DNA from: Nitrospira sp. KM1 | Lineage (GTDB): Bacteria > Nitrospirota > Nitrospiria > Nitrospirales > Nitrospiraceae | Assembly (NCBI RefSeq): GCF_011405515.1 | Contig: NZ_AP022671.1 | Location: forward strand, 2,480,001 to 2,544,000 | Direction of reading: 5' to 3' | Length of the DNA: 64,000 bases | Part shown: in pieces, positions 9,255-18,027 of the stretch | Numbering within the stretch: position 1 is the stretch's first letter | How the letters are laid out: each line of letters starts with the position of its first letter | The notes under the pieces: generated by a model | Told to the model about the DNA's origin: nothing | Databases searched by the model: none | What the model saw: only the letters and a program-made list of their open reading frames with translations | Position numbers and translations under genes: made by a program

Positions 9255-9635
9255 CTACCGTACGCCGGTTTGGATGTCCCGGTCCATCGTGAAGACAAAG
9301 ACCCGTTCGCCAAGCTGTACGTCGATGTCGGTAAAGATGCCGAGAATTTTGGCACGGGAGATGTCGCTGATCTGATCACAGAGCTTGTCGCGTCCCTGTG
9401 CGATCAGAGTTTGGCGAAGCCGTTTGACCATTTCCACACCTTCAACGGTCTTGGCCAATTGACGTTCAGCGGGCGTCAGCACCCCCTTCAGTCTGACGAC
9501 GATCATGTCGCGAACAATGACGGCTCGCACCTCGTCAGGGCCCCGGCCCAAGAACTCCTGTTCGAACTTAATGATGGCGTTCCGTACGGCTGTTTCCACG
9601 GATTGATTATAGATTTTGATGGAGCACCGGGACAA
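9255..9635 (-). CDS. mpsC: MpsC/DUF2294 family protein
   Basis: A soluble protein of about 126 residues with the whole DUF2294 signature: AIIKFEQEFLGRGPDEVRAV, the MIVVRLKGVLTPAER strand, and a C-terminal DISRAKILGIFTDIDVQLGER. In Staphylococcus, DUF2294 protein MpsC is encoded with MpsA (NuoL-like) and MpsB (DUF2309) as a membrane-potential/inorganic-carbon system; here it is divergent from the DabB/DabA genes. The start is uncertain. The longest frame begins at TTG 9635, but a TTGTCC-N18-TATAAT promoter-like element lies inside it, just before a GTG at 9599, and the family normally starts near that GTG. If the promoter is real, the message would be almost leaderless. Confidence 0.8.
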   Translation of the reverse strand: MSRCSIKIYNQSVETAVRNAIIKFEQEFLGRGPDEVRAVIVRDMIVVRLKGVLTPAERQLAKTVEGVEMVKRLRQTLIAQGRDKLCDQISDISRAKILGIFTDIDVQLGERVFVFTMDRDIQTGVR

Positions 9636-9730
9636 GGAGAATACGCGGAGATCCCAACCTGCGAAGATGTCGACTAGGTCTTTCGGGCCACAACACGACC
9701 GGACGAGAGGACCGCGTCCACATCCTGTGC

Positions 9731-9757
9731 TTGACGGTTATGTCAGCGCCGTATTAA
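9731..9757 (+). promoter_or_regulatory. Promoter-like element ahead of the first dabB, duplicated downstream
   Basis: TTGACG and TATTAA are separated by 15 bases (or TTGACG-N17-TTAATG). The same arrangement, with the shared 12-mer GCCGTATTAATG, recurs at 11672-11698 in front of the second dabB gene, exactly 1941 bases away. Conservation of the block between the two copies while the flanks differ supports a functional promoter. It would start a leader of about 195 bases before the first dabB. Confidence 0.45.
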
Positions 9758-9855
9758 TGATGGTCATCATCGATGAGCGCGTCCATGTCGCCTGTTCCGA
9801 ATCGATGACTGCAAACAGGCGGGATGCCGCATAGTTCGATACTGGTCCGTAGGGT

Positions 9856-9943
9856 AACCGGCAGCACGAGCGAGCGGCCGGTTGCAGTGCAAGCCAACCG
9901 CGACAGCTCGACCGGGAGGTCGAGAGGCCGGGTTGGCTTTTTT
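9856..9943 (+). terminator. Leader RNA with intrinsic-terminator-like hairpin before dabB1 (candidate attenuator)
   Basis: In the 325-base gap between the divergent mpsC and dabB1, a first stem pairs AACCGGC (9856-9862) with GCCGGTT (9877-9883). A second, stronger stem pairs AAGCCAACC (9891-9899) with GGTTGGCTT (9931-9939), contains an inner CTCGACC/GGTCGAG stem, and runs into a T-tract (9938-9943). It ends 17 bases before the dabB1 ATG. No plus-strand gene lies upstream for it to terminate, so a regulatory (attenuation) role is inferred. The rest of the gap, 9636-9855, shows only the promoter-like block at 9731. Confidence 0.55.
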
Positions 9944-9960
9944 CTTTATACGGGTGTGAC

Positions 9961-11664
9961 ATGTGGACCTTCGCCGTGCTGCTTGTTCCGTTGCTGCCGC
10001 TCCTGACCACATGTATCGTGCTCGCGGGCGATGAAGCGGCGATTCGTAGACGGGTCAAGTTTGCGGTTGGCCCGATCGGTGCCGCCTTCGCCGGCGCCGC
10101 GGTGACCCTCTATATCGTCGCGACGCAAGGACCGATCACGGTCCGCTTCTATGATTCCGGCTTGGCCGGGTCGTTTCCCGTGCCGGTGGGCTTCTATATT
10201 GACCGTCTGAGCGCGGTCATGATGGTGCTCATTTCCGCTATCGGGACGATCATCTATACCTACTCCCTCCAATACATGAACCAGGAACCCCACGAACGCC
10301 GCTATTTCGCGCTGCTCGGCATCACCGTCTGCGTGTTGCTCTGCATGGTGTCGAGCGCCAACCTCATGATGTTGTTCATCTTCTGGCAACTGCTCTCATA
10401 TCTTCTCTATCTCCTCATTCATAACCACACACACGCCGCGACGCTCGAAAGCGCATTTCGAACCTTCACACTGCTGCGGACGGGGGACGTCGCCTTTCTC
10501 GCCGGCACCGCGCTGGCCTACGCGCTCTACGGCACGCTGGAGTTTCCCGAGTTGTTTGCCGCAGCCGTTCAGTCGCAGGTCACGATCACCCTAATTCCCG
10601 GCTTGGACTGCAGCGGGGCCACAGTCGTCACGTTGCTCTTGTTGATCGGGGCCATGAGCAAGTCGGCCCAGTTCCCGTTCCACATCTGGCTCCCGCGTTA
10701 CCTGTACGCGCCAACGCCTGTGACGGCGCTGCTGCACGCGGGCATCATCAACGCCGGGGGGTTCTTGATCAACCGGCTTGCGCCGCTGTTTGGATTGAGC
10801 TCGACGACGCTCCATGTCGCGTTCGTCCTCGGAACGCTGACGGCCGTACTCGGGGCCTCCATGATGCTGGCCCAGAACGACATCAAGAACATGCTGGGGT
10901 TCTCGACGATTGGCCAGATGGGATATATGATCATGGAATGCGGGCTTGGGGCATTTTCGCTCGCGGTGTTCCATTTGATCGCGCACGGACTGTTCAAGGC
11001 CACCGTATTCCTCAATTGCGGCAACGTCATCGGCAAGGCCCGGCTGGAGCCGCATTTCCCCCATCCCGCGAAGACGGATGAGGACACTTATTCGAACTTG
11101 GCCTGGGCAACCGGATTCGTCACGACGCTATTGATCCCGTTGCTGATTCTCTTGGTCACGCACGGCGTGCTGCGAATTCCCCTGCTCGAAGCGCAGGGCA
11201 CCGTGATTTTTCTGTTCTTCATTTGGATCACGTCCTCACAGGCCATCTTGACTCTCACGCATCTCCGGGCTGTCGCGTCATGGAAAGTGTCCGCCGCGAT
11301 GCTGCTCACCCTCTTGTTTATCGTGTTCGTGTACCTCTTCGCGGTGGAGTCGTTCACGGCCTTTTTGTATCCCAATCCGGTGGATGTCGCGTCCTACTTC
11401 AAGGCGGCGGCGCTGCCAAGCCGCCTGTTCGACGTCATGATCGCCGCAGCAACACTCATGACCGTCATCGGTTGGTGCTATGTCTATCTCAGGGCTCACG
11501 GCCGGTCCCTGCCGATGCCGGCCTGGGTCTACGCCTTCCGCATACGGCTCTATGTCCTCTTCCTGAATCGGCTCCATGTCGACGAGGCTGTCCAGCGACT
11601 GGGGCGGGCCCCACTGTCCGCTATCCGGCGATGCGAGGAGCTGACGCCGGGACGGATGTCGTGA
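9961..11664 (+). CDS. dabB: NuoL-like proton-channel subunit of a DAC/Mps-type system, copy 1
   Basis: A 567-residue multi-pass membrane protein of the NuoL/MrpA family. Characteristic are GAMSKSAQFPFHIWLP with the channel Lys, APTPVTALLHAGIINAGGFLI, and FSTIGQMGYMIMECGLGAF. The Glu found in NuoL in the FWE motif is Gln here (FWQ), which sets it apart from respiratory complex I. Together with DUF2309 proteins, such subunits form energy-coupled inorganic-carbon accumulation complexes (DabAB) or the Staphylococcus MpsAB system in the inner membrane. No other complex I genes surround it. It is closely similar to the next gene over most of its length, so the pair arose by tandem duplication. A structured leader precedes it; the ATG at 9961 has only a weak GGGTG ribosome-binding site. 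Confidence 0.9.
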   Translation: MWTFAVLLVPLLPLLTTCIVLAGDEAAIRRRVKFAVGPIGAAFAGAAVTLYIVATQGPITVRFYDSGLAGSFPVPVGFYIDRLSAVMMVLISAIGTIIYTYSLQYMNQEPHERRYFALLGITVCVLLCMVSSANLMMLFIFWQLLSYLLYLLIHNHTHAATLESAFRTFTLLRTGDVAFLAGTALAYALYGTLEFPELFAAAVQSQVTITLIPGLDCSGATVVTLLLLIGAMSKSAQFPFHIWLPRYLYAPTPVTALLHAGIINAGGFLINRLAPLFGLSSTTLHVAFVLGTLTAVLGASMMLAQNDIKNMLGFSTIGQMGYMIMECGLGAFSLAVFHLIAHGLFKATVFLNCGNVIGKARLEPHFPHPAKTDEDTYSNLAWATGFVTTLLIPLLILLVTHGVLRIPLLEAQGTVIFLFFIWITSSQAILTLTHLRAVASWKVSAAMLLTLLFIVFVYLFAVESFTAFLYPNPVDVASYFKAAALPSRLFDVMIAAATLMTVIGWCYVYLRAHGRSLPMPAWVYAFRIRLYVLFLNRLHVDEAVQRLGRAPLSAIRRCEELTPGRMS

Positions 11665-11671
11665 TCGCAGC

Positions 11672-11698
11672 TTGACGACGATCCGGGTGCCGTATTAA
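11672..11698 (+). promoter_or_regulatory. Second copy of the promoter-like block, ahead of dabB2
   Basis: TTGACG-N15-TATTAA, sharing GCTTGACG and GCCGTATTAATG with the block at 9731-9757. It lies in the 58-base gap between the two dabB genes and 24 bases before the GTG of the second. Unlike the first copy, it is not followed by the terminator hairpin, so the second gene and those downstream could be expressed independently of the leader. Confidence 0.4.
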
Positions 11699-11722
11699 TG
11701 GTTAGCCCCTGATGAGGTAGTT

Positions 11723-13423
11723 GTGACGCTCGTCCTGTTGGTACCGCTCCTCCTGCTCGCGGCCGCCTGCATCGTGCTATTCGGACCGCACGGCTCCGAA
11801 CATGCTCGGGTGAAGGCGGCCGGCTATCCCATCGCGGCCGCCTTCCTCGGCTCAATCGCGACGCTGCATCTCGTGACAGCCCTCGGACCCGTCTCGATCC
11901 GGTTCTACGATCTGTCCTCGATCGCCTCCTTCGCAATCCCGATCGGATTTTACGTCGACCGGCTGAGCGCGGTGATGATGACCCTGATTACAGGCGTCAG
12001 CGTCATCATTTACAGCTACTCGACAGGGTACATGTACCAGGATCGGCACGCCCGTCGGTACCTTGCCATGATCTGCCTCACGGATTTCGTCCTCATTTGC
12101 ATGGTGTCCGGCGCCAATCTCATGATGCTGTTTCTCTTCTGGCAGATCCTCAGCTACCTGCTTTACGTGCTTGCCCACAATCATGCCCATGCGGGGACGC
12201 TCGCAGGAGCGTTCAAGACGTTTACGCTTCTGCGCGTGGCCGATATGGCGTTTCTGGCCGGCATTGTGCTCGCCTACCAATTGTACGGAACTCTCGAATT
12301 CCAAGAGCTCTTTGCCCGAGCCGCCGACACACCGGTCATGTTGTCTCTATGGTCCGGTGTGGAGATAAGCGGCGCCACGGCCGTCACGCTGCTCGTTTTC
12401 ATCGGGGCGATGGGCAAATCGGCACAGTTTCCCATCCATCTTTGGCTGCCGGGATCGTTGTTCGCGCCGACACCGGTACATGCGTTGCTCCACGCGGGCA
12501 TCATCAACGCCGGCGGGTTCCTGATCAACCGGCTCGCGCCGTTGTTCGGGCTCAGCTCAACGACGCTGCATGTCGCCTTTCTTGTTGGCACGGTGACCGC
12601 CATCCTTGGCGCCTCCATGATGCTGGCCCAGAACGACATCAAGAAGACGCTCGGGTTCTCGACCATCGGCCAAATGGGGTACATGATCATGGAATGCGGC
12701 CTGGGCGCGTTCTCTCTTGCGGTATTTCATTTGATTGCACACGGCTTATTCAAAGCGACCGTGTTCCTGAACTGTGGCACTATCATTCACAAGGCGAGAC
12801 AGGAACCCGATTTCCCGCATGTCGATCATCAGGCTGAGGAACCGGGTTTGTCCCGCCTCACGTGGTTCACGGGATCCGTCACCACGCTGTTCATCCCGCT
12901 TCTCATTCTGTTGATCACGCATGGCGTCCTGCACATCCCCTTGCTGGAATCTCAAGGGACGGTGATTTTTCTGTTCTTCATCTGGATCACCTCGTCGCAG
13001 GCGATCCTGACGTTGACGCGTCTGCGCCAGGTTGCGTCGTGGAAAGTCTCGACCGCCATGCTGATGACGCTGCTGTTTATCGTATTTGTCTACCTGTTCG
13101 CCGTCGAGTCGTTCACCGAGTTCCTGTATCCGAATCCGGAGGAAGTGGCGTCGTACTTCAGGGCCGCTGCTCTTCCCAACTGGCTGTTCGATCTCATTAT
13201 TGTGACGGCCACGATTCTGACCGTTGCCAGTTGGTCCTATCTCTACATGAGCGCCCACGGGATGTCCCTGCGAATGCCTCCATGGGTTCAAGGTTTGCGC
13301 GTACGCCTGTATCTCCCCTTCATGAACCGGTTGTACGCCGACGAACTCTACGCACTGATCGGGCAGACCATCATGCGTGCCGTGCACCAGGTCGACAAAC
13401 GGGAGCGAGGCTGGTCGAGATGA
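11723..13423 (+). CDS. dabB: NuoL-like proton-channel subunit of a DAC/Mps-type system, copy 2
   Basis: A 566-residue paralog of the preceding gene, with the same motifs (GAMGKSAQFPIHLWLP, LLHAGIINAGGFLINRLAP, FSTIGQMGYMIMECGLGAF) and the same FWQ in place of NuoL FWE. The two proteins share long identical blocks in the central transmembrane region but differ in the loops after the central domain (PDFPHVDHQAEEPG here). The GTG start at 11723 has GAGGT upstream. It overlaps the next gene by four bases (ATGA), which indicates coupled translation. Two non-identical proton subunits plus a NuoM-like third would give the complex more than one ion path; that is an inference. Confidence 0.9.
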   Translation: MTLVLLVPLLLLAAACIVLFGPHGSEHARVKAAGYPIAAAFLGSIATLHLVTALGPVSIRFYDLSSIASFAIPIGFYVDRLSAVMMTLITGVSVIIYSYSTGYMYQDRHARRYLAMICLTDFVLICMVSGANLMMLFLFWQILSYLLYVLAHNHAHAGTLAGAFKTFTLLRVADMAFLAGIVLAYQLYGTLEFQELFARAADTPVMLSLWSGVEISGATAVTLLVFIGAMGKSAQFPIHLWLPGSLFAPTPVHALLHAGIINAGGFLINRLAPLFGLSSTTLHVAFLVGTVTAILGASMMLAQNDIKKTLGFSTIGQMGYMIMECGLGAFSLAVFHLIAHGLFKATVFLNCGTIIHKARQEPDFPHVDHQAEEPGLSRLTWFTGSVTTLFIPLLILLITHGVLHIPLLESQGTVIFLFFIWITSSQAILTLTRLRQVASWKVSTAMLMTLLFIVFVYLFAVESFTEFLYPNPEEVASYFRAAALPNWLFDLIIVTATILTVASWSYLYMSAHGMSLRMPPWVQGLRVRLYLPFMNRLYADELYALIGQTIMRAVHQVDKRERGWSR

Positions 13424-14730
13424 TGGACGGTACGATGATTCCTTGGCTGCTGGCCGGTATCCCGTTGGTGGGGATGCTCGCCTGCCTGCCCTTTCGCTCG
13501 GATCCCGGACGGCTAAAACAGTCCTCTGTCGCCTGGGCCATGTTCAGCCTCGTCTCGGTTGCGGGATGTGCCAACCGAATCGACGTGCCACCTGAAGGAC
13601 TTCTGCCGCTCTTCCTCCTGCCGTTGGCCGCCACAATCTCGATTCTGGGGCAACCGGTTCACGAACATCACCGGCTTTCGTGGATGTTGACGTTGTTGTT
13701 TCTTGGATTGGGCTTATCCGCCATAAGCATTCCCCCGCCGATCGGCTTCTTGAGCTTGACACTGCTCCTGGCTCTGATAGCAGGACTGCTCTACCGGCAC
13801 CACAGCGAACTCTGGCCCAGATCCTCGTGGGGCATCGGCGCCTACGGTTTCGGTGCTTTGTGTGCCGTCGCGTCAGCCGCCGCCGATGCTCCGCTGTCAT
13901 CGGTGGCTTCTCTGTTGACCTGCGCGGTCTTGCTCCCCCTCGTGCCCTTTCACGATGGTCACCTGACAGCGCTGACGCGGCTGCCAGGCAGTCTGCCCTC
14001 ATTCATCGTCGTGCTCCTTCCACTCGCCGGTCTCCACCACCTTGCGGCTGCCATGCCGACGATCCCGGACATCGTGGCTTGGACCGTGAGCCTTTTCGCC
14101 CTGGCGGGAGCTTCCTACGGCGCGCTCAAGGCGCTGGCACAATCCCGTGTCCGTCTCCTGCTGGCCTACGGAAGTCTCTCGTTCTTTTCCATTCTCTGGT
14201 GGTTCGCCGCCGCCTCGCGCACGGCGACGCCCCGGTCCGCTCTCCTGGTAGGGACAGTGGGCCTGGCTACAAGCGGGCTCATGATCGCCTGGCAGGTCAT
14301 CCGTACCAGATACGGCGATGACGTGGACCCGCAAGCCATCAGCGGCCTCGCGACCGGCATGCCGAAGTATGCGGTCTTACTATCGCTGCTCGCGCTGGCG
14401 GCGATGGGTCTGCCGCCCTTTGGTGTCTTCGCCGGATTTATGGGTCTGCTGTTGAGCCCACCGTTTCCTTCATTGGCTGGCCTGTTCTTCACGCTCCTGG
14501 CGTGGCTTGCCGCCTCCTGGTACATCATGCAGATGGTGCAACGGCTGCTCTTCGGCGTCCGGCGGCCCGAATTGCGATACACCGATCTGCTCCAAGCCGA
14601 GTTCGCTTCGTTATTGATCGTCGTGCTGGTCCTTCTCGCTTTGGGGCTGGCGCCCACGACCCTCTTCGCCTCCGAACGGGCCTTGCTCGGAACCGTCACT
14701 GCCGGAGACTCGCCCACGTGGATTCCCTAG
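13420..14730 (+). CDS. NuoM/NuoN-like membrane subunit in the DAC-type cluster
   Basis: A 436-residue, very hydrophobic protein starting at the ATG that overlaps the dabB2 stop by four bases. Its C-terminal part, with LALAAMGLPPFGVFAGFMGL and then WYIMQMVQRLLFGVRRPEL, matches the last helices of NuoM/Mrp antiporter-like subunits. The first half has many short hydrophobic helices and is more divergent, lacking a clear GKSAQ-type motif. It presumably sits in the inner membrane with the two DabB proteins and DabA. The classical two-gene DAC lacks such a subunit, so this cluster is an extended version. Its stop lies inside the start region of dabA. Confidence 0.8.
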   Translation: MMDGTMIPWLLAGIPLVGMLACLPFRSDPGRLKQSSVAWAMFSLVSVAGCANRIDVPPEGLLPLFLLPLAATISILGQPVHEHHRLSWMLTLLFLGLGLSAISIPPPIGFLSLTLLLALIAGLLYRHHSELWPRSSWGIGAYGFGALCAVASAAADAPLSSVASLLTCAVLLPLVPFHDGHLTALTRLPGSLPSFIVVLLPLAGLHHLAAAMPTIPDIVAWTVSLFALAGASYGALKALAQSRVRLLLAYGSLSFFSILWWFAAASRTATPRSALLVGTVGLATSGLMIAWQVIRTRYGDDVDPQAISGLATGMPKYAVLLSLLALAAMGLPPFGVFAGFMGLLLSPPFPSLAGLFFTLLAWLAASWYIMQMVQRLLFGVRRPELRYTDLLQAEFASLLIVVLVLLALGLAPTTLFASERALLGTVTAGDSPTWIP

Positions 14731-17700
14731 ATCGCGCGACCGACATCGAATCGAAACGGATGGAGTTACGGGGGGTCGTTCGCCTCGCCGGCGAAGTCGT
14801 CGCGCAGTACTGGCCGATGCGGACGTTCGTGCATCACAACCCGCTCCACAGCCTCGAGTATCTTCCCTTCGAGGAAACGGTCCGCCGCGGCAAGCAATTC
14901 ATGGGCGGGAGCGGTTATCTTCCCGGCGAGGTGTATCGTCAGTATTTCCGGTCGGGGCGGATCCGCTCCGAACACCTGGACGAGGTCTTGACCCCGCTGG
15001 TGCAGGACACTCACGTCGCGATCGGTGCCCGCATCATTACGCACGGCGGGGTGCTGCGCGCCTGCCTGACCGAGGGACTGGGATCGCCTGCCGTCGAACC
15101 GCTCGACAGTCAGTTGCCCGATCCCTCGCACGCGCTGATCGAACGACTCGCAGCCCGGCTTGACTCCGTGCTCACCTATCCGGACCTCCAGACACGCCTA
15201 CGCGCCATCGTGGATGCCGACGAAGCCGCCTTGGGACGATGGCTCACGCTGTCGCACTGGTGCGACGATACGCTGGGGACGCAGATCGTCCGCCAGATCA
15301 ATGATCAGCTCATCAAATGGTGTGAGGCCTTCCTTGACGAAGGGCACGCGACCTGGGCCATGCCTGAACGCGAAAAGGGCCTGTACCAAGCCTGGAAAGC
15401 GATCGCCGCTCATGAATGGTCACCCTGCGGAATTGCCGATAGCGGCCGAAAAATTGCGGCCCTCCCCGATTATCCCGAGGATGCCCTTCTGGAGAGCCTT
15501 GATGCACTGGGCATCCCGCTCGATCTTCGCCAGGATTATCTCTCGCTGCAATTGACCGCTCTCCCGGGCTGGGCCGGTTTCATCAAATGGCGCGGCGAAG
15601 AACGGGACTATCCCTGGCAACAGGCATATCCGGCGGGGCTCGTCAAGTTCCTGGCCATCCGCCTCTGGTACGCGCGCGAGCTCGTTCAGAAAGCTTGCCG
15701 AGACGAACTCGGAATCGACGGTCGCTACGAGGCCGTGACCGCATACATGCGCAGCCGGCCAGAAGAGTATTACTTGCGGCGACAGCGGGTTGCGGGGCGA
15801 TTGCCGGCGTTGTACGCGGAAGAGGTCGATCGACTCGCCCACCAGGGAGGCAACGGGTGGAAGGCGGTGCTTGATCGCTACCGAATCGAGGTGGTTCCCC
15901 GGCAGGCAACGGCAGCCCGTCGGGCAGCGGCCAGAATCCTGCTGGCGCTGGCGCAATCACTGGACCTCGATCGGGAGCAGCTCGTGACGACCCCTCCCGA
16001 AACGCTGAAACAATTGGTCGAATGGATTGAGTCATTTCCGGAGTCCACTCATGGTCCGGTCTGGCTCAAGGCCCTCGAATCCAGCTATCAGAAGTCTTTA
16101 TTGGGACGGCTCCGATCCCGGACATCGGGTGCCGAAGCACCGGCACTCCGGCCATACTCGCAGTCGGTCTACTGCATTGATGTGCGATCAGAACCGTTCC
16201 GTCGGCACCTGGAATCGACCGGCGCGCACGACACTTATGGCTTCGCCGGGTTCTTCGCCGCGTTTATCCGGTTCCGTGCCTGGGGAAAGGAGCACGAGAC
16301 GGAACAGTTTCCCGTCATCATGCGCGCCAAGAACGAGGTCCGGGAGATTCCACGCAGTTATCTCGATCACAAGGTATCCACCCATGAAGCCCGCACGAAG
16401 TGGGTCCATGCCGGCCACACGCTCCTTCACGATCTCAAGGAGAACGTGGTCACGCCCTATGTCATGGTGGAATCGTTAGGATGGGTGTACGCCATTCCCA
16501 TTTTCGGCAAGACCTTGTGGCCGTCACTTTACCGGCGATGGACGGCCTGGTTGCGGCGCCTGTTCGTCCCACCCATCGCGACGACGTTGACCGTCGGCAA
16601 GCTGGCCCCGGATGAAACCGCCGAGATGCTGGTGGCCCAGCAGCAGGCCAGGATCCGGACAGCACTTGAAGAACACACGGGGCTGCGAAAGTCTCGGATC
16701 ACCCCTCTGCTCGTCGAGGCTCTCCGGCAACGAGCCCTGGGCGGCACGGGGGAAGTCGATCAGGTGTTCCTGGATGCCGCTACGCAGGCCGGGCTCTCAC
16801 CGGAATCGCTCGAACGGCTCGTGGGCGTCCTGCAACGGCAATACGACATCAGCGCACGCTCCGCGTCCCATCAGCGGGAACGGATCACGCGCACCGGATT
16901 CACCACAGAAGAGCAGGTGCTGACGGTGGACACGGCGTTGAGGATGATGGGCCTGACACGGAATTTCGCGCGGTTGGTCTTCTTCTGCGCGCACGGGAGC
17001 ACCTCCGAAAACAATCCCTATGAGTCTGCGCTCGATTGCGGCGCCTGCGGCGGCAACGAGGGCAAGCCCAATGCTCGGGTTCTGGCCATGATGGCGAACA
17101 ATCGGACAGTACGGGAACGCCTGGCCAAAAATGGCCTCGACATCCCGGCCGACACCCATTTCCTGGCCGGCCAGATGGATACCACGACCGACCAGGTGAC
17201 GTTGTTCGACCTGGAAGATGTGCCGCCGACCCACCGCGCTGATCTGGCCCGGTTGCAGGAAGATCTGCAGGAGGCGGCCGAGCTGACCAGTCAAGAACGC
17301 TGCGCGCGCTTTCCCGACCTCGAGCCGGCGCCGGTCGGAAAACGGGCGGCGGCTCACGTGCGAAAACGCAGCGCGGACTGGAGCCAGGTCCGACCGGAAT
17401 GGGGACTCTCGGGCAACACCGCCATCATCTTCGGCCGCCGGGAACTGACCAAGGGTCTCGATTTAGAGGGCCGAGTCTTCCTGCATTCGTACGACTACCG
17501 GGAAGATCCGTCCAATCGCCTGCTGGAGGTGCTGCTGACCGCACCACAAGTCGTGGCGCAGTGGATCAACATGGAACACTATTTTTCCATCACCGACAAC
17601 GAGGTCTACGGAAGCGGAAGCAAGATCTACCACAACGTCGTCGGAAGACTGGGGATCATGTCGGGGCCCTGGAGCGATCTTCGCCTGGGGCTCGCGCGGC

Positions 17701-17915
17701 AGACCGTCATGAATGGCGAGCTTCCCTATCATGAGCCGATGCGGCTGCTCACGATCATCGAGGCGCCGCGGGAGCGCATCGACAAATTGATCGGACGACA
17801 CGAAGTGCTGCAGCACTTCTATCACAATGAATGGGTCCATCTCGTCGCGCTCGATCCCATGGATACGGTATGGTATCGATATCGCCCCACAAAGGCATGG
17901 GTTGCGATTGATTGA
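14718..17915 (+). CDS. dabA: DabA/MpsB-like DUF2309 zinc protein of the inorganic-carbon system
   Basis: About 1065 residues, DUF2309 throughout. The N-terminal signature RLAGEVVAQYWPMRTFVHHNPLHSLEYLPFEE is followed by the beta-carbonic-anhydrase-like metal site. That site comprises Cys486 and Asp488 in YCIDVRSE, His759 in FFCAHGST and Cys774 in DCGACGG. The Cys-x-Asp pair and the 15-residue His-Cys spacing are the same as in Halothiobacillus DabA2. DabA with DabB is thought to hydrate CO2 to bicarbonate in an energy-coupled way at the cytoplasmic face. The GTG at 14718 has GGAG upstream and overlaps the previous gene by 13 bases; an ATG at 14760 (1051 residues) is the alternative. The P-II-like gene follows 112 bases later. 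Confidence 0.93.
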   Translation: MDSLDRATDIESKRMELRGVVRLAGEVVAQYWPMRTFVHHNPLHSLEYLPFEETVRRGKQFMGGSGYLPGEVYRQYFRSGRIRSEHLDEVLTPLVQDTHVAIGARIITHGGVLRACLTEGLGSPAVEPLDSQLPDPSHALIERLAARLDSVLTYPDLQTRLRAIVDADEAALGRWLTLSHWCDDTLGTQIVRQINDQLIKWCEAFLDEGHATWAMPEREKGLYQAWKAIAAHEWSPCGIADSGRKIAALPDYPEDALLESLDALGIPLDLRQDYLSLQLTALPGWAGFIKWRGEERDYPWQQAYPAGLVKFLAIRLWYARELVQKACRDELGIDGRYEAVTAYMRSRPEEYYLRRQRVAGRLPALYAEEVDRLAHQGGNGWKAVLDRYRIEVVPRQATAARRAAARILLALAQSLDLDREQLVTTPPETLKQLVEWIESFPESTHGPVWLKALESSYQKSLLGRLRSRTSGAEAPALRPYSQSVYCIDVRSEPFRRHLESTGAHDTYGFAGFFAAFIRFRAWGKEHETEQFPVIMRAKNEVREIPRSYLDHKVSTHEARTKWVHAGHTLLHDLKENVVTPYVMVESLGWVYAIPIFGKTLWPSLYRRWTAWLRRLFVPPIATTLTVGKLAPDETAEMLVAQQQARIRTALEEHTGLRKSRITPLLVEALRQRALGGTGEVDQVFLDAATQAGLSPESLERLVGVLQRQYDISARSASHQRERITRTGFTTEEQVLTVDTALRMMGLTRNFARLVFFCAHGSTSENNPYESALDCGACGGNEGKPNARVLAMMANNRTVRERLAKNGLDIPADTHFLAGQMDTTTDQVTLFDLEDVPPTHRADLARLQEDLQEAAELTSQERCARFPDLEPAPVGKRAAAHVRKRSADWSQVRPEWGLSGNTAIIFGRRELTKGLDLEGRVFLHSYDYREDPSNRLLEVLLTAPQVVAQWINMEHYFSITDNEVYGSGSKIYHNVVGRLGIMSGPWSDLRLGLARQTVMNGELPYHEPMRLLTIIEAPRERIDKLIGRHEVLQHFYHNEWVHLVALDPMDTVWYRYRPTKAWVAID

Positions 17916-18027
17916 GCATCGATGATGCCGACGGAGCAGTCACGTCCGGACCGGAGGGACTTCCGCATGCGGCCGGCGGGGCTGATACACAGATTCCTCA
18001 TACTGACTTCGAAAGGAGATTGAGTCC

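Noticed and set aside
12862-13419. Upstream extension of the NuoM-like frame
   Set aside because: It is the out-of-frame shadow of dabB2; the real start is the ATG overlapping the dabB2 stop at 13420.
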